Assembly: GCA_028097645.1 (NCBI GenBank)
Contig: JAOHEU010000002.1
Coordinates: 1 to 64,000, forward strand
From: Candidatus Pelagibacter sp.
GTDB lineage: Bacteria; Pseudomonadota; Alphaproteobacteria; Pelagibacterales; Pelagibacteraceae
Direction of reading: 5' to 3'
DNA length: 64,000 nucleotides
Shown here: piece by piece, positions 55,687 to 64,000 of the stretch
Position numbering within the stretch: the first letter of the stretch is position 1
Layout of the letters: each line of letters starts with the position of its first letter
Position numbers and translations under genes: made by a program
The notes under the pieces: generated by a model
Told to the model about the DNA's origin: nothing
Database searches by the model: none
What the model saw: the letters and a program-made list of their open reading frames with translations, nothing else

Positions 55687-57220
55687 AAAATTTTATATCA
55701 CAACCCCAATTTATTATCCTTCTGCTAAACCACATATGGGACATGCATATTCTAGTATAATAGCTGACTTTTTTGCAAGATTTAAAAGAATGGATGGTTT
55801 TGAGGTCCAATTTCTAACTGGAACTGACGAACACGGGTTAAAAATACAACGATCAGCTGAAAAAAAAAATATTGATCCATTAAAATTTTGTAATCAAATT
55901 AGTCAAACATTTAGAGATCTTTCAAAAACATTAAATCTTACTAACACTGATTTTATAAGAACTACTGAAGAACGACATAAAAAAACAGTACAACATTTAT
56001 GGAATGAACTTGAAAAAAATGATGATATTTATTTATCTAAATATTCTGGATGGTATTCTGTATCTGACGAAGCGTTTTATAATGAAGATGAAATTGAAGA
56101 TATAGATGGGGTTAAAAGATCAATTTCTTCAAAGTCAAATGTTGAATGGATAGAGGAGGAATCATATTTTTTTCGATTATCTAAATGGGAGAAACCTTTA
56201 CTTGATTATTATGAAAAACATCCAAACTTTATTGCTCCAGAATCTAGAAAAAATGAAGTTATTAGTTTTGTAAAAAGTGGATTAAAAGATTTATCTGTTA
56301 GTAGAAAAAGTTTTTCATGGGGCATAAAAGTACCAAGTAATAATGATCATGTCATATACGTCTGGCTTGATGCGCTCACAAATTATATCAGTGCATTAAA
56401 TTATCCTGACATAAATAATGAATTATTTAAAAATTTTTGGCCAGCATCAGTGCATTTAATAGGAAAAGATATTTTAAGATTTCACGCTGTATATTGGCCG
56501 GCATTTCTTTTAGCTGCTAAAATAGAGTTGCCATTAAGAGTTTATGGTCATGGATGGATCCTTTCAGGAGATGAAAAAATGTCTAAATCTAAAGGAAATA
56601 TTTTAGATCCTATTGAAATAATTAATGAATATGGTTTAGATCCATTGAGATATTATTTAGTTAAAGAGGTATCTTTTGGGAATGACGGTAATATATCTCA
56701 AGAGAGATTAGAAGATTGCATTAATAGTGATCTAGCTAATAACTTTGGAAATTTATGCCAACGTGTTACGGCTTTTGCTATTAAGAATTGCAATAGTGAA
56801 GTACCAAAAGATGTTAAATTTGAAAAAGATGATTTAATAATTTTAGATAGATACAAAAATAATTTATCCAATATTAGAGATAAGATTGATAATCAAGACA
56901 TCAATTTTTATATTGATTTTATTATAAATTCTTTGTTTGAAGCTAATAAATATTTCAATGATCAAGAACCTTGGAAAAAAAAGGATGATATTATCAGACT
57001 AAATACAATAGTTTATACAACTTTAGAAATAGTTAGAAAAATTAGTTATTTACTTTATCCAATAATTCCTCAGTCATCTGTAAATGCTCTTAAAATTTTT
57101 AACCTTAATGATAGTGATATTAATTTAACATCTATTGAAAATAATGAATTTTTACCTAAAGGAGGTAAAATAAATAAAATTGGTATACTTTTTAAAAAGA
57201 TAGATAAAAACAATGATTGA
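55679..57220 (+). CDS. metG: Methionyl-tRNA synthetase
   Basis: This enzyme charges initiator and elongator tRNA-Met. The HIGH-type motif HMGH is at residues 19-22 and KMSKS near 300 ([10 protein letters not shown]). The connective peptide reads SGWYSVSDEAFY where zinc-containing MetRS has cysteine knuckles, so this is the zinc-free type. At 513 aa it lacks the C-terminal tRNA-binding dimer domain, as is usual for the short alphaproteobacterial and mitochondrial-type enzymes. It overlaps holB and tatD by 8 nt each. Confidence 0.95.
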   Translation: MDKKFYITTPIYYPSAKPHMGHAYSSIIADFFARFKRMDGFEVQFLTGTDEHGLKIQRSAEKKNIDPLKFCNQISQTFRDLSKTLNLTNTDFIRTTEERHKKTVQHLWNELEKNDDIYLSKYSGWYSVSDEAFYNEDEIEDIDGVKRSISSKSNVEWIEEESYFFRLSKWEKPLLDYYEKHPNFIAPESRKNEVISFVKSGLKDLSVSRKSFSWGIKVPSNNDHVIYVWLDALTNYISALNYPDINNELFKNFWPASVHLIGKDILRFHAVYWPAFLLAAKIELPLRVYGHGWILSGDEKMSKSKGNILDPIEIINEYGLDPLRYYLVKEVSFGNDGNISQERLEDCINSDLANNFGNLCQRVTAFAIKNCNSEVPKDVKFEKDDLIILDRYKNNLSNIRDKIDNQDINFYIDFIINSLFEANKYFNDQEPWKKKDDIIRLNTIVYTTLEIVRKISYLLYPIIPQSSVNALKIFNLNDSDINLTSIENNEFLPKGGKINKIGILFKKIDKNND

Positions 57221-57974
57221 TTCACACTGTCATTTAGATCATGAACCTTTATTAAGTGATTTAACCAACGTAATTAAACGCTCAAGAGAGATTGGTATAA
57301 AAAAACTATTAACAATTTCGACCTCCTTTGAAAGTTTTGAGCGAATTAAGTCAATCATACAAAAAGATGAAATGATTTACGGCACAATTGGAATTCATCC
57401 CCATGAAACAAAAGAAAATAAAATTACTTCAGATATAATAATAAAAAATATTACTGAAAATGATAAAATAATCGGAATTGGCGAAACAGGTTTAGATTTT
57501 TACTATAACAATAGTGATAAAGATAATCAGATAATAAGTTTTAAAGAACATATTAGGGCTTCTATTAAAACAAACTCGCCCTTAATCATTCATTCTAGAG
57601 ACGCTGAAGAAGAAACTTTTAATATATTGAATGATTATAAGGATAAAAATCTAAAAATATTAATGCATTGCTTTACAGGTAGTTTAAATTTTGCAAAAAA
57701 ATTATTAACATTAAATGCTTTTTTTTCTGCTAGTGGCATTATAACTTTTAAAAATTCTATAGATTTACAAGAAACCTTTAAATTTTTGCCTTTAGATAAA
57801 ATTTTAATTGAAACAGATAGTCCTTTTTTGGCACCAGTACCTAATAGAGGAAAAAAAAATGAGCCCTCATTTATTGATTACACAGCTCAAAAATTAGCAG
57901 ATATTAAAAATATTTCTAAATCAGAACTTGTTAATTCAACAACAAATAACTTTAATAAACTTTTTTTTGATTAA
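57213..57974 (+). CDS. tatD: TatD family metal-dependent hydrolase (deoxyribonuclease)
   Basis: This is a TIM-barrel metal hydrolase of the YcfH/TatD type, thought to act as a 3'-5' exonuclease. Metal ligands are visible in DSHCHLDH (residues 3-10), GIGETGLDFYYN, IIHSRDAEEE, LMHCFTGS and IETDSPFLAP. At 253 aa it is typical. It follows metG with an 8-nt overlap and precedes the MBL gene by 5 nt. Confidence 0.92.
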   Translation: MIDSHCHLDHEPLLSDLTNVIKRSREIGIKKLLTISTSFESFERIKSIIQKDEMIYGTIGIHPHETKENKITSDIIIKNITENDKIIGIGETGLDFYYNNSDKDNQIISFKEHIRASIKTNSPLIIHSRDAEEETFNILNDYKDKNLKILMHCFTGSLNFAKKLLTLNAFFSASGIITFKNSIDLQETFKFLPLDKILIETDSPFLAPVPNRGKKNEPSFIDYTAQKLADIKNISKSELVNSTTNNFNKLFFD

Positions 57975-57979
57975 ATATT

Positions 57980-58750
57980 ATGAAATTTATAATTCTTGGA
58001 TGTGGTAGTTCTACGGGTGTACCTCGCCCAGATGGTTATTTTGGTAATTGTGACCCGAATAATAAAAAAAATCATAGAACCCGATGTTCAGCATTAATTA
58101 AGAGTAAAACCGAAAATATTTTAATTGATACATCTCCAGATTTAAGACAGCAGTTACTCAGACATAATATTAGAAAAATCGATAAAGTTTTTTATTCTCA
58201 TATGCACGCTGATCAAACTCATGGTATTAATGATTTAAGATCTTTCTTCATTAATAGTCGTAAACAAATAAATGTATTTGCAGATTATGCTACCTCCAAA
58301 TATCTAAAAAATAGTTTTTCATATTGCTTTAAAAGTTATTCAAAAGAATATCCTGCAACATTAAAACTCAATAGAATAAATAAAAGAATGAATATTGTTG
58401 ATAAAGATAAAAAAATACCCATTAAACCTATTTTAGTTGATCATGGTAAAGTTAAGTCTAATTGCTTTATAATAGATAAAAAATTAGCTTACATTAGTGA
58501 TATAAGCGATATTTCTAAAAAAAATTTTAAAAATTTTAAAAATTTAAAATATCTAATAATTGATTGTCTTTGGTATAATTTTCACCCTTCACATTTTAAT
58601 TTAGAAAAATCATTATTTTTTATAAAAAAATTCAAACCTTCAAAAGCAATATTAACTAATTTATCACCTGTACTAGATTACAAAGAATTAAAAATACTTT
58701 TACCCAAAAATGTTATGCCTGCCTATGATGGCTTAACAATAAGCTTATAA
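57980..58750 (+). CDS. MBL fold metallo-hydrolase (PhnP-like)
   Basis: This is a metallo-beta-lactamase-fold hydrolase, probably a phosphodiesterase, next to tatD as in many alphaproteobacteria. It opens with GCGSSTGVPRPDGYFGNCDP, a substrate-side loop of this branch. The HxHxDH metal motif reads H74-M-H76-A-D78-Q79, with Gln in place of the last histidine. The later ligands are visible as DHG, SDISDI and NFHPSHF. At 256 aa it is normal. The stop overlaps the convergent gpx stop by 6 nt. The substrate is unknown and there is no phn operon around it. Confidence 0.85.
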   Translation: MKFIILGCGSSTGVPRPDGYFGNCDPNNKKNHRTRCSALIKSKTENILIDTSPDLRQQLLRHNIRKIDKVFYSHMHADQTHGINDLRSFFINSRKQINVFADYATSKYLKNSFSYCFKSYSKEYPATLKLNRINKRMNIVDKDKKIPIKPILVDHGKVKSNCFIIDKKLAYISDISDISKKNFKNFKNLKYLIIDCLWYNFHPSHFNLEKSLFFIKKFKPSKAILTNLSPVLDYKELKILLPKNVMPAYDGLTISL

Positions 58751-59296
58751 AATTTCTTCTAATTTTTTAATAATTTTGTTTGATAATGGTACCGTAAAAG
58801 AGGCAAATGTATCTACAACTCTGCCATTTTTGTTTATCAAAATTTTATGAAAATTCCATTTAGGAACTGTCGATTTACCAAAAGTTTCTTTTGCCCAAAT
58901 ATATATAGGGTGAGCATTATTACCTTTGACGTCATATTTGCTTGTCATTGGAAAGTTAATATTGAAATTGGTTTCACAAAAATTTTTAATTTCAGCTTCT
59001 GAACCCGGTTCTTGACCTCCAAATTGATTGCTTGGTATACCGATAACAACTAATCCTTTTTCTTTATAATCGTCATATAATTTTTGTAGATCATCATATT
59101 GTTTTGTAAATCCACATTTGCTTGCAACGTTTACTAACAATATAGTTTTATCATTAAATATTGAGAGATTTAATTCTTCTCCATTTATAGAATTAATTTT
59201 AAAATCGTAAAAAGTTTTTGAATTTTCTGACATAGAATTTTTTAAAAATGAAAACATAATAATTATTAGATAAATGACAATTTTTTTATTAAACAT
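58745..59296 (-). CDS. Glutathione peroxidase family protein (Cys type), exported or membrane-anchored
   Basis: This is a thiol peroxidase that reduces hydroperoxides with glutathione or thioredoxin. Peroxidatic C61 lies in VASKCGFTKQY, and the catalytic Gln and Trp in PSNQFGGQEPG and WNFHKILI. It is cysteine-, not selenocysteine-based. Residues 1-22 are hydrophobic and look like a signal peptide or anchor, so it likely acts in the periplasm. Length is 183 aa. It directly follows nhaA on the minus strand with no gap. Confidence 0.9.
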   Translation of the reverse strand: MFNKKIVIYLIIIMFSFLKNSMSENSKTFYDFKINSINGEELNLSIFNDKTILLVNVASKCGFTKQYDDLQKLYDDYKEKGLVVIGIPSNQFGGQEPGSEAEIKNFCETNFNINFPMTSKYDVKGNNAHPIYIWAKETFGKSTVPKWNFHKILINKNGRVVDTFASFTVPLSNKIIKKLEEIL

Positions 59297-60469
59297 TTAT
59301 TTTTTAGATGACATTAGCAAAATCATATATCCAAAAACTGTTGATAATAATGATCCAGTTAAAACACCAATTTTAACACCATCCATATACTGAGCATTTT
59401 CAACAAAAGCTAAATTTCCAACAAATAAGCTCATTGTAAATCCAATACCTGTTAAAATAGAAACGCCATATAAACTTAACCAATTTGAATTATTTGGCGC
59501 TTCTGCAAACTTAAACTTAATTGAAACATAAGAGAACAATAAAACTCCAATTTGTTTTCCAAAAAATAATCCACATAAAATACCAAGAGGCACAGGTGCT
59601 AGTAAACTAGATAATGATAAACCTTCTAAGTTTACACCGGCATTTGCAAAAGCAAAAAGTGGCATTATCATGAATGCAACATAAGGTGAAATTGCATGTT
59701 CTATTTTAACTAACAATGAAAAATCTTTATCTTTAATTCTGTGAGGTATAGTTGATGCCAACAAAACACCTGCAATAGTAGCATGTATTCCAGATTTATA
59801 AGTGAAAAACCACATAAACAAACCTATAATTAAATAAGGAATAAATATTTTCACTGAAAATTTATTTAAAATTAAAAGTAAAATATAACTTAATAAAATA
59901 AGACTTAAATAAGGTATACTTAAGTCTCCAGAATAGAAAAAAGCAATTATTAATATAGCGCCAAGATCATCTATAATTGCTAGAGCTGTTAAAAATACTT
60001 TTAACGATATTGGAACTCTTGAACCTAATAAAGATAATATTCCAAGAGAAAATGCTATATCTGTAGCTGATGGAATAGCCCAACCATTCATAGTTTCTGA
60101 ATTTCCCCAATTAATAAAAACATAAAAAAGGGCAGGAACCAACATACCACCAACAGCTGCTATAATTGGAAGCATTGCTTGTTTTATATTTGAGAGTTCA
60201 CCTTGTAAAAATTCTCTTTTTATCTCTAAAGTAACAAAGAAGAAAAAGATCGCCATCAGTGCATCATTTATCCAGTGATGAACAGATAGTTTTAATCCAA
60301 ATTCATTAACACCAATAAATAAATATTTTTCTAGACTATAAAAATATAGATCACTTAAATCACTATTACTTATGAATAAAGCAAGTATTGCTGCTATTAA
60401 CAATACCAAGCCACTTGCTGCTTCAAGTTTAAAAAACCATTTAAAGGGTTTTGATAAATAATTAATCAT
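59297..60469 (-). CDS. nhaA: Na+/H+ antiporter NhaA
   Basis: NhaA exchanges sodium for protons at the inner membrane and sets pH and salt balance in seawater cells. Eleven to twelve helices are predicted. The ion-binding aspartate pair lies in ALAIIDDLGAILIIAFFY (near residues 165-170), and FFFVTLEIKREF and MPLFAFANAGVNL are NhaA signatures. At 390 aa it is complete. It lies between the zinc-ribbon protein (6 nt away) and gpx on the minus strand. Confidence 0.95.
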   Translation of the reverse strand: MINYLSKPFKWFFKLEAASGLVLLIAAILALFISNSDLSDLYFYSLEKYLFIGVNEFGLKLSVHHWINDALMAIFFFFVTLEIKREFLQGELSNIKQAMLPIIAAVGGMLVPALFYVFINWGNSETMNGWAIPSATDIAFSLGILSLLGSRVPISLKVFLTALAIIDDLGAILIIAFFYSGDLSIPYLSLILLSYILLLILNKFSVKIFIPYLIIGLFMWFFTYKSGIHATIAGVLLASTIPHRIKDKDFSLLVKIEHAISPYVAFMIMPLFAFANAGVNLEGLSLSSLLAPVPLGILCGLFFGKQIGVLLFSYVSIKFKFAEAPNNSNWLSLYGVSILTGIGFTMSLFVGNLAFVENAQYMDGVKIGVLTGSLLSTVFGYMILLMSSKK

Positions 60470-60475
60470 AAAAAA

Positions 60476-60976
60476 CTAGTAAAGATCTATAATAAAAAGT
60501 TTTATATCTTTCAATATCTCAAATAAGTTAAATAAAAGAATTTCTAAACCTGGAAAAATATTAATTAATGGTACTTTTAATGTATCAATTAATATTATTA
60601 ACGCCACAAAAGATATTATTGAGACCACTAAATATGAAAAGAATTTACTACTAGTATTCTTTTTTATTTTATTTTTTACTGGTATTTGTTTTCCAGCAAT
60701 TTTATCTTCAGTTTTATCTTTTTTATTATCTATATCTTTTTGTGAAGATATATCATTGGGTTCATTAATATTGTCTATGATTTTACTATCAATTTCATTT
60801 TCAATTTTTTTATATGCAAAATCATCACTTAAAGATAGTGGCTCTGTTGTATTGTCTTCTAATTTATAGAACCAAACATGATCACATGAACCACATTTAA
60901 CATCTCTACCATTATCAGGTATCAAAGAAGTGTTAATTTTAAATTGTTTATTGCAATTAGGACAGGTAATAATCAT
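60476..60976 (-). CDS. MJ0042-type zinc-ribbon membrane protein
   Basis: The N-terminus carries a zinc ribbon with C5-x2-C8 and C28-x2-C31 (ITCPNCNKQF and VKCGSCDHVW), the MJ0042 finger family. A long charged linker rich in Asp, Lys and Asn follows, then one hydrophobic helix at about residues 113-132 and a second hydrophobic stretch at the end. Such proteins are common in alphaproteobacteria and have no established function. At 166 aa it is small. It shares its direction with nhaA and gpx and probably their transcript. Confidence 0.82.
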   Translation of the reverse strand: MIITCPNCNKQFKINTSLIPDNGRDVKCGSCDHVWFYKLEDNTTEPLSLSDDFAYKKIENEIDSKIIDNINEPNDISSQKDIDNKKDKTEDKIAGKQIPVKNKIKKNTSSKFFSYLVVSIISFVALIILIDTLKVPLINIFPGLEILLFNLFEILKDIKLFIIDLY

Positions 60977-61033
60977 GATTATTTATATATCAGATTTATA
61001 TCAAATTTCTTTTAATTTTGATCTATTTATACT

Positions 61034-61061
61034 TTGAAATAATCTATATCTACTGTATTAG
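61034..61061 (+). promoter_or_regulatory. Possible promoter of tRNA-Pro
   Basis: A TTGAAA (61034-61039) is followed after 16 nt by TATTAG (61056-61061), about 9 nt before the tRNA-Pro 5' end. The match and position are reasonable but the region is AT-rich, so chance is possible. Confidence 0.35.
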
Positions 61062-61070
61062 TACACGGAT

Positions 61071-61147
<77 letters not shown>

Positions 61148-61153
61148 TCTTTT

Positions 61154-61435
61154 ATGAGTAAAGCAATAATTTATATACCAAATAAAAATCCTATGCAGTC
61201 TGGAATGGCTAAAAGCAATAAATGGATTTTAGAATTTATTACCAAAGACCCAACTAAAAATCCTTTAATGGGATGGGAAAGTTCTTCAGATACACTAACT
61301 GAATTAAAACTTGAATTTCCATCAAAAGAGTTAGCAATAAACTATGCAAAAAAGAAAAAAATAGATTTTGAATTAATTGAACCAAAAAAAAGAAAGATGG
61401 TAAAAAAATCGTACGCTGATAATTTTTTAAAGTAA
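61154..61435 (+). CDS. NADH dehydrogenase (complex I) accessory subunit, NDUFS4-like
   Basis: A 93-residue protein of the 'ETC complex I subunit conserved region' family, the bacterial counterpart of mitochondrial NDUFS4. Landmarks are NPMQSGMAKSNKWILEF, NPLMGWESSSDT and the C-terminal KSYADNF. It is a peripheral complex I subunit restricted mainly to alphaproteobacteria and mitochondria. It supports the alphaproteobacterial assignment. It is encoded apart from the nuo operon, just after tRNA-Pro and 3 nt before an SbmA-like gene. Confidence 0.88.
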   Translation: MSKAIIYIPNKNPMQSGMAKSNKWILEFITKDPTKNPLMGWESSSDTLTELKLEFPSKELAINYAKKKKIDFELIEPKKRKMVKKSYADNFLK

Positions 61436-61438
61436 TTA

Positions 61439-62431
61439 ATGTTTAGATTTTTCAAATTAAGAAAATGGTTTATGTGGTCTTGGCTTGGATCTATTATCAT
61501 TTTGTCTTCATTATGGATCCAGGTTAAAATTGATGTCAAAATCAATGAATGGTTTGGTGAATTCTACGATATGATTCAAAAAGCTCTTGGTGAGCCTAAT
61601 GCAATAACTATTGAAGAATATTGGGCGAGCTTATTATCATTTATAACATTAGCAGCAATCTATGTAGGTGTAGCAGTTATTGTTAGTTTTTTTACTTCTC
61701 ATTATTTGTTTAGATGGAGAACAGCAATGGTTGAGTGGTATCATAGTGTTTATGATAGAGCTCGTAGAATTGAAGGAGCTTCCCAGAGGGTTCAAGAAGA
61801 TACAATAAAGTTTTCTAGAATAATGGAGTCTTTAGGTACAAGTTTAATTGAAGCTTTAATGATATTAGTTGAATTTATGCCAATCTTATTTGGTTTAAGT
61901 GTAGGTATTCCAATTTTCTTTTTTGGTGATTGGGATTATGGTTTAATTGTAGGTGCTTTAATCTGGTCTGTTGGAGGAACTATATTTTTAATTTTTTTAG
62001 GATTAATTTTAAGACTAGTTGGTGTTGAATATGATCTTCAAAAAAAAGAGGCAGCTTATAGAAAAATATTAGTGGTCGCTGAAGATGATGGAACGGTCAG
62101 ACCAAAATCTATCGAAGAGCTTTTTAATGGTGTTAGAGAAATACATTTTCTAAGTTATATTCGATATTTATATTTTAATGTAGGTAGAATTGCTTATTTG
62201 CAAGCAAATGTGCTTTCAGCGTATGTTTTTTTAGCACCTGCTATAGTCGCTGGTGCTGTTACACTTGGTGTAATGCAACAAATTATTAGGGCTTTCGGAA
62301 GAGTTGAGGGTTCAATGCAATACATTCTTAAAGCATGGCCCACGATTATTGAATTAGCTAGTGTTTATAAACGATTAAGAGAATTTGAATCTAAAATAAA
62401 TGAAGATAAATTTGTTGATGAAAAAATTTAA
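61439..62431 (+). CDS. SbmA/BacA-like peptide transporter
   Basis: An inner-membrane protein with five to six hydrophobic segments and the SbmA_BacA family stretches WIQVKIDVKINEWFGEFYDM, FRWRTAMVEWYHS and IEGASQRVQEDT. SbmA/BacA proteins import peptides and related compounds using the proton gradient and, in rhizobia, affect very-long-chain fatty acid lipid A. At 330 aa it is shorter than E. coli SbmA (about 400) and has no ABC ATPase domain. It lies between the NDUFS4-like gene and glpX with almost no spacer, overlapping glpX by 1 nt. Confidence 0.85.
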   Translation: MFRFFKLRKWFMWSWLGSIIILSSLWIQVKIDVKINEWFGEFYDMIQKALGEPNAITIEEYWASLLSFITLAAIYVGVAVIVSFFTSHYLFRWRTAMVEWYHSVYDRARRIEGASQRVQEDTIKFSRIMESLGTSLIEALMILVEFMPILFGLSVGIPIFFFGDWDYGLIVGALIWSVGGTIFLIFLGLILRLVGVEYDLQKKEAAYRKILVVAEDDGTVRPKSIEELFNGVREIHFLSYIRYLYFNVGRIAYLQANVLSAYVFLAPAIVAGAVTLGVMQQIIRAFGRVEGSMQYILKAWPTIIELASVYKRLREFESKINEDKFVDEKI

Positions 62432-63378
62432 TGGCAATTGATAAAAAATTTATCGACAAATTTAATTACGTTACATCAAAAGCGGCTCTAGCCGCCTCAT
62501 ATTTAGTAGGTAAAAAAGATAAAATTGCTGCTGATCAAGCTGCCGTTGACTCTATGAGATCAGAACTCAATAAGATTGATATGAATGGACAAGTAGTAAT
62601 AGGTGAGGGAGTTCTAGATGAAGCTCCGTTACTTTATACTGGAGAATTTTTAGGCACAAAAAAAGGTCCAGACTTTGATATTGCAGTAGATCCAGTGGAG
62701 GGAACAAATTTTGTGGCAAATAATTTACCTGGAGGTATTGCAGTTTTAGCAATAGGAGAAAAAGGCAATCTATTTAATGCACCAGAGACTTATATGAATA
62801 AGATAGCTACTGGAAAAATTGATAAAGGATTAATAGATTTAGACTATCCTTTAGAAAAAAATATCAAAAATTTATCAGAATTTAAAAATAAAGATGTTTC
62901 TTCTTTAACGGTTTGTGTTTTAGATAGACCTAGACATAAAAAAATTATTGATAAACTTAAAGATCTAGATGTAAATATTAAACTTATCAAAGACGGTGAT
63001 GTCCTTGGAGCATTATATGTTTCTGATCTAAAGTATAATGTTGATATGTTTTTGGGTATTGGCGGTGGTCCTGAAGGAGTTTTGGCAGCATGCGCACTAG
63101 ATACTTATAACTGTCATTTTCAAGGAAGATTTATTTTTGATAGTGAAAAAGATATAATTGAGGCTAAATCAATGGGTATAACTGATTTAAATAAAAAATA
63201 TGAATTAAATGAAATTGTAAAAGGGGATTCTCTTTTTTGTGCATCAGGAATAACCAACAATGAAGTTTTAAATGGTATTATTATTGAAGGAGATAAATTC
63301 ATTAGTGAAACTCTAGTTACACATAAAAATACTAATTTTAAAGAAATTGTTAAAAGTATCAATTCAATTAATGAATGA
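62431..63378 (+). CDS. glpX: Fructose-1,6-bisphosphatase class II (GlpX)
   Basis: This enzyme dephosphorylates fructose-1,6-bisphosphate for gluconeogenesis. It is a FBPase_glpX fold with metal and substrate residues in VVIGEGVLDEAPLLY (residues 55-69), AVDPVEGTNF (85-94) and LGIGGGPEGVLAA. At 315 aa it is typical. It overlaps the SbmA-like gene by 1 nt and recJ by 4 nt. The glpX-recJ neighbourhood is common in alphaproteobacteria. Confidence 0.93.
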   Translation: MAIDKKFIDKFNYVTSKAALAASYLVGKKDKIAADQAAVDSMRSELNKIDMNGQVVIGEGVLDEAPLLYTGEFLGTKKGPDFDIAVDPVEGTNFVANNLPGGIAVLAIGEKGNLFNAPETYMNKIATGKIDKGLIDLDYPLEKNIKNLSEFKNKDVSSLTVCVLDRPRHKKIIDKLKDLDVNIKLIKDGDVLGALYVSDLKYNVDMFLGIGGGPEGVLAACALDTYNCHFQGRFIFDSEKDIIEAKSMGITDLNKKYELNEIVKGDSLFCASGITNNEVLNGIIIEGDKFISETLVTHKNTNFKEIVKSINSINE

Positions 63379-64000
63379 TTTCCGTTTCTGGTAAAATTTG
63401 GACAGAACAAAAAGTTAATAAAAATTTAATAGAAAAATTTAAACAAGAATATGGTCTAGGATATGTTCTATCTAAGTTAACTATTTCACGAAACTATGAC
63501 TTATCAGAGATACATGGAATTAATAATAAACAAAAATTAAAAAATATATTTAAGCATGATACAGATTTCCAAAAAGCTTCCTTGATACTTTTAAATGCTA
63601 TTAATAATAATGAAAATATCTGCATTTTAGGCGATTATGATGTTGATGGTGCTTGCTCTACATCATTGTTAGTTCGATATTTTAACCATATTAATCAAAA
63701 ACATTTTTTTCATATTCCTGACAGAATAGAAGATGGTTATGGTGCTAGTAAAAAACTTTTTCAAAAATTAATTTTAAAAAAACCTAAATTAATAATAATG
63801 GTTGATTGTGGTTCTACTTCAAATGAGGCAATTGATTATTTAAATAAACATCAAATTAAATCAATAATAATCGATCATCATGAGATAAATAAACCATATC
63901 CAAAATCAAATGTAATTATTAATCCTAAAAAAGCATCTATTAAAAAAGAAAACTCACTTTTATGTGCTACAGCTCTAACATATTTTTTTATAGAAACTAT
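63375..64000 (+). CDS. recJ: Single-stranded-DNA-specific exonuclease RecJ (N-terminal part, runs off the window)
   Basis: The ATG at 63375 lies inside the glpX stop (ATGA), and the frame stays open to the right edge, giving the first 208 residues. The DHH-family motifs are visible: ILGDYDVDGACSTSLL (residues 84-99, motif I), VDCGS (motif II), and IIDHHEIN near residue 170 (motif III, DHH). RecJ degrades single-stranded DNA 5' to 3' in recombination and mismatch repair. The C-terminal two thirds lie beyond the window. Confidence 0.93.
   Translation, partial: MISVSGKIWTEQKVNKNLIEKFKQEYGLGYVLSKLTISRNYDLSEIHGINNKQKLKNIFKHDTDFQKASLILLNAINNNENICILGDYDVDGACSTSLLVRYFNHINQKHFFHIPDRIEDGYGASKKLFQKLILKKPKLIIMVDCGSTSNEAIDYLNKHQIKSIIIDHHEINKPYPKSNVIINPKKASIKKENSLLCATALTYFFIET

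Overview
This window is a piece of a small, very AT-rich chromosome with the gene order of an alphaproteobacterium. Adjacent genes commonly abut or overlap by 1-20 nt, spacers are short, no insertion sequences, prophage or CRISPR array are visible, and the alphaproteobacterial runs argS-x-nagZ-scpA-scpB-tatABC-serS-yajC-secDF and recG/sdhE are present. Together this points to the SAR11 clade (Pelagibacterales, 'Candidatus Pelagibacter'-like). The taxonomic call is inferred from content and style, not from a marker-gene search.

Layout. 1-4.6 kb: the end of an unidentified gene, then a general L-amino-acid ABC transporter (aapJQMP/yhdWXYZ type) with an unusual palindrome-rich leader and a terminator after the binding-protein gene. 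4.8-5.45 kb: an XRE-type regulator and two minus-strand tRNAs (Asn, Cys). 5.6-12.3 kb: valS, ilvD, manC and the sensor kinase phoR in one tightly packed run. 12.3-18.3 kb: the phosphate regulon pstS, pstC, pstA, pstB, phoU, phoB, with a Pho-box-like direct repeat upstream of both pstS and pstC. 18.3-22.4 kb: a PhyH dioxygenase, then a divergent zinc-uptake locus (znuA | znuC-znuB-zur) with palindromic Zur-type operators between the arms. 22.4-25.7 kb: a DpkA-like imino acid reductase, xthA, an ErpA/IscA-type protein and dgt. 25.7-35.3 kb: argS, a small membrane protein, nagZ, scpA, scpB, tatABC, serS, yajC, secD, secF. 35.4-47.9 kb: acetoacetyl-CoA synthetase, a PuuD-like membrane protein, uvrA, ssb, gyrA, coaD, a periplasmic cyclophilin, tgt, tRNA-Lys, an M48 lipoprotein protease and a DUF502 protein. 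47.9-64 kb: recG/sdhE, tRNA-Ser, rarD-like exporter, an envelope group (MltB, RlpA-like, DacC), tmk-holB-metG-tatD-MBL, then gpx, nhaA and a zinc-ribbon protein on the minus strand, tRNA-Pro, a complex I NDUFS4-like subunit, an SbmA/BacA-like transporter, glpX and the start of recJ.

How it works together. Three nutrient systems (amino acids, phosphate, zinc) sit within 22 kb, and each carries visible cis-regulatory DNA: stem-loops for the amino acid transporter, 11-bp-period Pho boxes for Pst, and palindromic Zur boxes for Znu. The rest is core metabolism, translation, protein export and DNA maintenance.

I did not find a convincing new multi-gene system. The most interesting points are local: a tRNA-guanine transglycosylase that has lost two of its three zinc cysteines, a second Pho box and terminator splitting pstS from pstCAB, a perfect 45-bp tandem repeat in the ZnuA histidine loop, the palindrome cluster before aapJ, and degenerate SPOR/RlpA proteins in the envelope genes.
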